In this document: one piece after another, positions 5,197 to 9,023 of the stretch
Layout: each line of letters starts with the position of its first letter
Numbering within the stretch: the first letter of the stretch is position 1
Assembly: GCA_934271365.1 (NCBI GenBank)
Contig: CAKQRI010000052.1
Location: 1-9,023 of the forward strand
Origin: an uncultured Spirochaetales bacterium
GTDB taxonomy: Bacteria; Spirochaetota; Spirochaetia; Sphaerochaetales; Sphaerochaetaceae
Reading direction: 5' to 3'
Length of the DNA: 9,023 nt
The notes under the pieces: model-generated
The model's input: only the letters and a program-made list of their open reading frames with translations
Database searches by the model: none
Told to the model about the DNA's origin: nothing
Made by a program: the position numbers and the translations under genes

Positions 5197-5949
5197 ATGA
5201 GAATTGTTATTTGTGAAGATAAGATTGATCTTGGTGTCCAGGCAGCTAAGCTTGGAGCAGAGAAGATTGGCAAAGCAATCAATGAAAGAGGACAGGCAAA
5301 TATTGCCTTTGTTACAGGAAACAGCCAGATCCAGACTCTGAAGAATCTTAGAGAGGCTGATATTGACTGGAGCAGAGTCAATATATTCCTGCTAGACGAA
5401 TATATTGGAATAAGCAAAGACCATAAAGCATCATCCATAGTCTTTCTAAGAGATAACCTCCTCAACTATCTTGATAACATCGGATCCGTGCATCCAATTG
5501 GAAATGATAGCAATAAGGTAGCAGAGACCCTGAAAAGCTTAAATGAGACAATGAAGGACTACCCTCTTGATGTGGTATTCATCTGCATCGGAGAGAATGG
5601 ACATCTTGCATTCAATGATCCACCTGCAGAACTATATAATACTGCCCCTTACATATGTGTAGATCTTGAGAAACGGAATAAGAGGCAGATTATAAATGAA
5701 GGCTGGTTTAAGAATGTTGATGATGTGCCAGATCAGGCAATAACTATGTCTGTCTCTGAGATTCTCTCATCCAAATCCATAATAATCTCATGTCCGGATC
5801 AGAGAAAAGCAAAAGCTGTTGCAATGGCCATCTATGATGATGTATCTCCAATGAGTCCTTGTGCAATGGTAAGACGAGGTGAAGATGTTGACCTATTTCT
5901 CGACAGACAATCCGCATGCCTTATTCTGAAGAACAACAGACAGATCTGA
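5197..5949 (+). CDS. Glucosamine-6-phosphate deaminase-like protein (NagB family)
   Basis: The 250-aa protein belongs to the NagB/6-phosphogluconolactonase superfamily. NagB converts glucosamine-6-phosphate to fructose-6-phosphate and ammonia in the cytoplasm. Visible motifs are FVTGNSQ near residues 38-44 (phosphate-binding loop, in the TGxSQ form rather than PTGxTP), LLDEYIG near 65-71 (catalytic Asp67), and GENGHLAFNDPP near 132-143 with His136. Two positions differ from E. coli NagB: Asn134 replaces Asp141, and Asp141 replaces Glu148. This ENGH variant is familiar in NagB-like proteins of gut anaerobes, so activity is plausible but the substrate may differ. I chose ATG 5197 over TTG 5182 because GGTGGGTGAG just before it serves as Shine-Dalgarno. 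The last 29 nt overlap the 3' end of the convergent integrase gene. Confidence 0.85.
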   Translation: MRIVICEDKIDLGVQAAKLGAEKIGKAINERGQANIAFVTGNSQIQTLKNLREADIDWSRVNIFLLDEYIGISKDHKASSIVFLRDNLLNYLDNIGSVHPIGNDSNKVAETLKSLNETMKDYPLDVVFICIGENGHLAFNDPPAELYNTAPYICVDLEKRNKRQIINEGWFKNVDDVPDQAITMSVSEILSSKSIIISCPDQRKAKAVAMAIYDDVSPMSPCAMVRRGEDVDLFLDRQSACLILKNNRQI

Positions 5950-7186
5950 GCGGAAAGTCCTGCGTTTCTGCACTTTTCTCTGCATCTTTTATCTGAGAGA
6001 AAATATCATCGGTGAGTATGGAAACATGGCGTAGCGCTTCAGTACTGATATGAGTGTACCTGTCATTGATTTCCCTGCTTCGATGCCCAAGAACCACCAT
6101 TCTGTCTTCCTGACTTATCGAGCTGTCTCGAGCAAGCGTTGAGAATGTATGGCGAAGAGAATGGAATGTAAGATTACGCCTTTCCCTCTCCTCTTCATCT
6201 ATGCCGATTTTTCCAAGAAGCTCATAGAAGCTTGTTCTGAGTGTTGGAGATGATATGTACCCACCCCACTTAGATGGAAGAAGAATCCCTTTCTTATCCG
6301 CATTTTTCCTAAGTGCATCTCCTAATTCAGATGGGATGAGAACTGCTCTGTCATATTTGCTCTTTGTACCTTTCAGCCCAGTATAAGGCGCAAGTGAATG
6401 CCTTATCGTAATTCTAACCCACTCCTTGTTATCTGTATCCTCAAGATCATCTGTATTCAGAGCTCTTATCTCTCCAGATCTCATTCCTGTGCATATTCCG
6501 AGAAGGATCCCAAGATAATACGATGGGTACATATTCTTCTTTTCATCCACAAAAGCCTGACATAGACTGCTTACTTCTTCACTCGAAAGGCATCCTCTCA
6601 CCCTCTCACTCCGAACAATCCTCATCATCCGCTTACATGGATTTGTAAGAATAAGACCTGTCCTCTCTGCTTCTTTCAGAGGCTGAGTAAAAGAGATTGC
6701 TATTAGCTGGATAGTACCTGACGAAAGCCCCTTCTCATACAGTGTGCTTATGACATTATCGAGGTGCTTTGTTGTTATGTTCTGCAGTTTTATCCTATCA
6801 GGCATCGCAGGAATAACATGCCGTCTAATGAAGAAAAGCATATTAGCTGCATATTCTCTGCCAATTGAATCTGGCTTCAGATTATTACGCATTCTGATAT
6901 AATCAGATTTATCAAATGACCAGAAATCCTGCGCATAATCCGAAAATGTCATCATACCCTTATCCTGATATATTATCCCTGTATCAAGTGCCCTCTTTGC
7001 TATGATCACAGCATCATCTCGTCTTGTAATTGACCTATTATCAAATATTCCAAGCCTCTCCTTCAGAACATCGATGCTTTTTGCATTTCCCTGCTTTCCA
7101 CTCTCTCTATCAAGATAGCAGACATACCAATAACTTCCCCTGGTCTTCTTTCTTTTGTAGAGATAGAATTCCTGCCTATGTGCCAT
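5921..7186 (-). CDS. Tyrosine-type site-specific recombinase (phage-type integrase)
   Basis: The 421-aa protein has an N-terminal arm-type region, a SAM-like core-binding domain around residues 80-190 (FSDYAQDFW, then KHLDNVISTLY), and a full catalytic domain: R236 in TGMRSGEIRAL, a beta-turn Lys at K275 or K277 in TKSKYDR, H342 and R345 in HSLRHTF, H368 in LGHRS, and the nucleophile Y377 in DRYTHIS. All catalytic residues are present, so it should be active in DNA strand exchange. I chose ATG 7184-7186 because GGAG lies 10 nt upstream; an in-frame TTG at 7225 lies before that site. It stands alone: no excisionase, phage or plasmid genes flank it. Its last 29 nt run into the end of nagB, and an 8-bp direct repeat flanks the gene. 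Confidence 0.93.
   Translation of the reverse strand: MAHRQEFYLYKRKKTRGSYWYVCYLDRESGKQGNAKSIDVLKERLGIFDNRSITRRDDAVIIAKRALDTGIIYQDKGMMTFSDYAQDFWSFDKSDYIRMRNNLKPDSIGREYAANMLFFIRRHVIPAMPDRIKLQNITTKHLDNVISTLYEKGLSSGTIQLIAISFTQPLKEAERTGLILTNPCKRMMRIVRSERVRGCLSSEEVSSLCQAFVDEKKNMYPSYYLGILLGICTGMRSGEIRALNTDDLEDTDNKEWVRITIRHSLAPYTGLKGTKSKYDRAVLIPSELGDALRKNADKKGILLPSKWGGYISSPTLRTSFYELLGKIGIDEEERERRNLTFHSLRHTFSTLARDSSISQEDRMVVLGHRSREINDRYTHISTEALRHVSILTDDIFSQIKDAEKSAETQDFPLRSVCCSSE
5944..5951 (+). repeat. Possible attachment-site half (left copy of ATCTGAGC)
   Basis: ATCTGAGC covers the last sense codon and stop of the nagB-like gene. An identical copy in the same orientation lies at 7259-7266, just beyond the integrase 5' end. 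Eight bases is short, and chance is not excluded. Confidence 0.25.
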
Positions 7187-7258
7187 TTCCACAACTCTCC
7201 TTTTTTCTTGTTTTTTGGGTTTCAAAAAGAAAAGGATAAACGAAAAAAGAGGAAAATC

Positions 7259-7266
7259 ATCTGAGC
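7259..7266 (+). repeat. Possible attachment-site half (right copy of ATCTGAGC)
   Basis: This copy pairs with 5944-5951. Recombination between the two would remove about 1.3 kb holding only the integrase and would leave the nagB stop intact. Confidence 0.25.
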
Positions 7267-7417
7267 TTTAATTGCAGTTTGCATGATTAATACAGGCTTA
7301 TTCCTACAATACAAGGAAGCCGGCTCCACTTAAAATTCCTTCTGCACTCTTATCTGCATTATCAGCTAGAAATCCTCATTTCATGCATCCAGAGCGTGAT
7401 TTGCACGTCGAGGAAGT

Positions 7418-8890
7418 ATGAAAAAAATACTTAGTATTGCTTCAGTAGCTATTCTCACTGCTAGCACCCTATTTGCTGGTGTTACAGGTAATGCGAAGGT
7501 AGCATTTGGTTATGACACAACATCTAAAGAGTATGGTTTCAAGAATTCAACAGGATTTGAAGTAGACCTTGATCTTGCAACATTCAATTATCCAGAAGCT
7601 AAGGCAGAAGATGCAGAAGCAGCAGAAACACCTGATGTATATGCAGGAATTAAGGCTTCTATGAATGTAAAGCTTGCAGATAAGAAAGCTGGAAATGCAA
7701 CAATCAAAAAAAATGGATTAGACCAGAATACTTCAGAAGGTACTGATATCTGGACAGATAAATCAGCTATTGGTCTTGGTGTATTCTTTGATGTTGCAGA
7801 AGCTTATGTAGCCGGTAAGGATTGGAAGGTTTCTATTCTTGAAACACAGGGCGCTCCTGATTATGCAAAGTCTGCAATAGAAACAAAAACAGATTATGTT
7901 AAAGATATATTTGGTAATCCATATGATAAGAAATATGTTCCTGTTACTTATAAAGTTTCATCTAAAAAAGCTGCAGGTTTAACTGTAACAGTTAAGGATT
8001 GGACAGTCAGTGCTGGCCTTGCTGGAGTTAAGGATGATAATAAGGCTCTTAATTATAACGCATATATCCAGACACCAGGATTTGCTTTTGCAGATGAGCA
8101 GGTAAAGCTTCAGGTTGCAGCTATAGCTTCTGGTAGTGAAAAAACCAATAAAACAAAGACTGAATACAATGAATCAACAAAAAAGTATGAGACTGCTATT
8201 ACAACTAAAGGCAATGAAGCATATGATGCAATGGGCGCTTCAGCTAAGATTGCATTTGAGAATGATGCATTCAAAGTTTCTACTGCTTCAGACTTTGGCA
8301 TGAAGAAGGAAAGAGTTGACAATAAGAAGTGGAAGATTGGAATGGATGCAGCTGCAAACTTTACAATTTCTCCAGTAGCAGTTGATATTTACTTCAAGAA
8401 TGAAGATCTTTCTGGCTCTGATTTCGGCAAGAACACACTCCTTTCAGCTAAGACAGTCGTAGACCTCAATGCATTTGAAGTTCCTGTAGCTCTTACAGTA
8501 ACAGGTAAAGATCTTGTTAATAGCCAGGACCTCTCACTTAAGGCTGCATTCAATATTACAGAAGCACTCAGTGCTGATGCTACTGTTGGTTATGTAATCG
8601 ACACAAAGAAGCTTTCTACAAGTGCAAACATTGCTTATACAGTTGATGCTTTCACAGCAAAGGCTGGAGTCGCTTATTCTACAATTGTAAAGGCAAAAGA
8701 TTCTAACGTACTTTCAGCAACAGCATCTGTTGAGTCTTCTGCTCTTATCCCTGGTGCAACTCTTGCTCTTACATATGGAAAGGATTCTGCTGATAATGAC
8801 ATGAACTTCCTGAAGGGACAGTCTCAGGCTGGTAAGGCTAAGCCTCAGAACTTCGGAGCAATTACAGCATCTTGCAAGATTGCTTTCTAA
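7418..8890 (+). CDS. Exported beta-barrel-like protein, probable outer-membrane protein
   Basis: The 490-aa product has a clear signal peptide (MKK, a hydrophobic core, cleavage probably after Ala20 in TLFA-GV). The mature part alternates short polar and hydrophobic stretches (for example VTVKDWTVSAGLAGV, LTVTGKDL, SANIAYTVDAFTAKAGVAYS) and ends in ASCKIAF with a terminal Phe, typical of the last strand of outer-membrane barrels. It is rich in Ala, Lys, Asp and Thr. The opening GVTGNAKVAFGYDTTSKEYG, followed by a long series of predicted strands, resembles porin-like proteins of Sphaerochaeta/Treponema relatives, but I cannot name a specific function. GAGGA lies only a few nt before the ATG and acts as Shine-Dalgarno. 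About 230 bp upstream separates it from the divergent integrase; I could not assign a promoter there. Confidence 0.7.
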   Translation: MKKILSIASVAILTASTLFAGVTGNAKVAFGYDTTSKEYGFKNSTGFEVDLDLATFNYPEAKAEDAEAAETPDVYAGIKASMNVKLADKKAGNATIKKNGLDQNTSEGTDIWTDKSAIGLGVFFDVAEAYVAGKDWKVSILETQGAPDYAKSAIETKTDYVKDIFGNPYDKKYVPVTYKVSSKKAAGLTVTVKDWTVSAGLAGVKDDNKALNYNAYIQTPGFAFADEQVKLQVAAIASGSEKTNKTKTEYNESTKKYETAITTKGNEAYDAMGASAKIAFENDAFKVSTASDFGMKKERVDNKKWKIGMDAAANFTISPVAVDIYFKNEDLSGSDFGKNTLLSAKTVVDLNAFEVPVALTVTGKDLVNSQDLSLKAAFNITEALSADATVGYVIDTKKLSTSANIAYTVDAFTAKAGVAYSTIVKAKDSNVLSATASVESSALIPGATLALTYGKDSADNDMNFLKGQSQAGKAKPQNFGAITASCKIAF

Positions 8891-8913
8891 TTTAGAAAAC
8901 AATAAAAATAATC

Positions 8914-8950
8914 AGCTCAGGCATTGGGGGACGCCTGGGCTTTTTGTTTT
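8914..8950 (+). terminator. Rho-independent terminator after the barrel-protein gene
   Basis: AGCTCAGGC (8914-8922) and GCCTGGGCT (8933-8941) form a 9-bp stem with one G-U pair around a 10-nt G-rich loop, followed by TTTTTGTTTT. Confidence 0.88.
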
Positions 8951-8953
8951 ATT

Positions 8954-8986
8954 CACAATGCTGGCGATACGAGTAGCCAGCATGTG
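8954..8986. repeat. Hairpin, first of two near the right edge
   Basis: ATGCTGGC and GCCAGCAT are perfect 8-bp arms around a 10-nt loop, extended by CAC/GTG past a bulged A. No T-run follows, so it is not a simple terminator. Confidence 0.6.
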
Positions 8987-9000
8987 AAGGGTTGAATACC

Positions 9001-9016
9001 CCGAGGCTTGCCTCGG
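9001..9016. repeat. REP-like hairpin at the right edge
   Basis: CCGAGGC and GCCTCGG form a tight GC-rich stem-loop within AT-rich surroundings, preceded by GTTGAATACC and cut off soon after by the window end. The look (ACCCCGAGGCTTGCCTCGG) is that of the short palindromes that accompany REP-associated or IS200/IS605-type tyrosine transposases in many bacteria. The family assignment is from memory only. Confidence 0.45.
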
Positions 9017-9023
9017 TTAGCTC

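Noticed and set aside
7187..7225. TTG at 7225 as the integrase start
   Set aside because: The added residues are Lys-rich and translate through the AGGAG ribosome site that serves ATG 7186.
7267..7417. Promoter for the barrel-protein gene (TACAAT near 7306)
   Set aside because: No acceptable -35 at 16-18 nt spacing, and no extended -10; not strong enough to list.
1..9023. CRISPR array, toxin-antitoxin pair or known defence system
   Set aside because: No regularly spaced repeats were seen, and none of the recognised genes belongs to such systems.

Overview
The window looks like chromosomal DNA of an AT-rich host-associated bacterium, most likely a spirochaete of the Treponema/Sphaerochaeta kind. 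That assignment rests on the style of the outer-membrane-type protein at the right end and on the general look of the genes. No rRNA or other taxonomic marker is present, so it is an inference. Where promoters are clear they follow TTGACA-17-TATAWT.

Left part (1-1760), all on the minus strand. The 5' part of a MurR/RpiR-type sugar regulator runs off the left edge; its promoter overlaps a strong palindrome and sits almost on the start codon. Upstream of it lies what appears to be an insertion-sequence remnant: two small overlapping ORFs (78 and 88 aa), then a -1-frame continuation that looks like the N-terminal part of a UPF0236/ISLre2-type transposase. A gene-poor stretch with a palindrome and two terminator-like hairpins follows, then an initiator tRNA-fMet gene with its own promoter and terminator.

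Middle part (1758-4147). Four plus-strand genes lie close together: a LUD-domain (LutC-like) protein, an AlkD-type DNA alkylation repair protein that overlaps it, and an LrgA/LrgB membrane pair with its own promoter. A strong hairpin terminator separates lrgB from the convergent yitT-type membrane protein gene.

Right part (4148-9023). yitT and a glucosamine-6-phosphate deaminase-like gene (nagB family) diverge from a shared regulatory region. The nagB 3' end overlaps tail-to-tail with a solitary but complete tyrosine recombinase gene, which is flanked by a short direct repeat. Divergent from the recombinase is a 490-aa exported beta-barrel-like protein with a good terminator, followed by two hairpins resembling REP elements.

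Most of the window is ordinary housekeeping and envelope content; I see no CRISPR array, defence system or biosynthetic cluster. The most interesting signals are (1) five transcription-unit-leading genes with a -10-like hexamer only 6-9 nt before the start codon and no Shine-Dalgarno, suggesting leaderless mRNAs, while internal genes carry Shine-Dalgarno sequences; (2) the solitary integrase joined to the end of nagB; (3) a slippery heptamer at the ORF junction of the transposase remnant; and (4) palindromic operator-like elements over several promoters.
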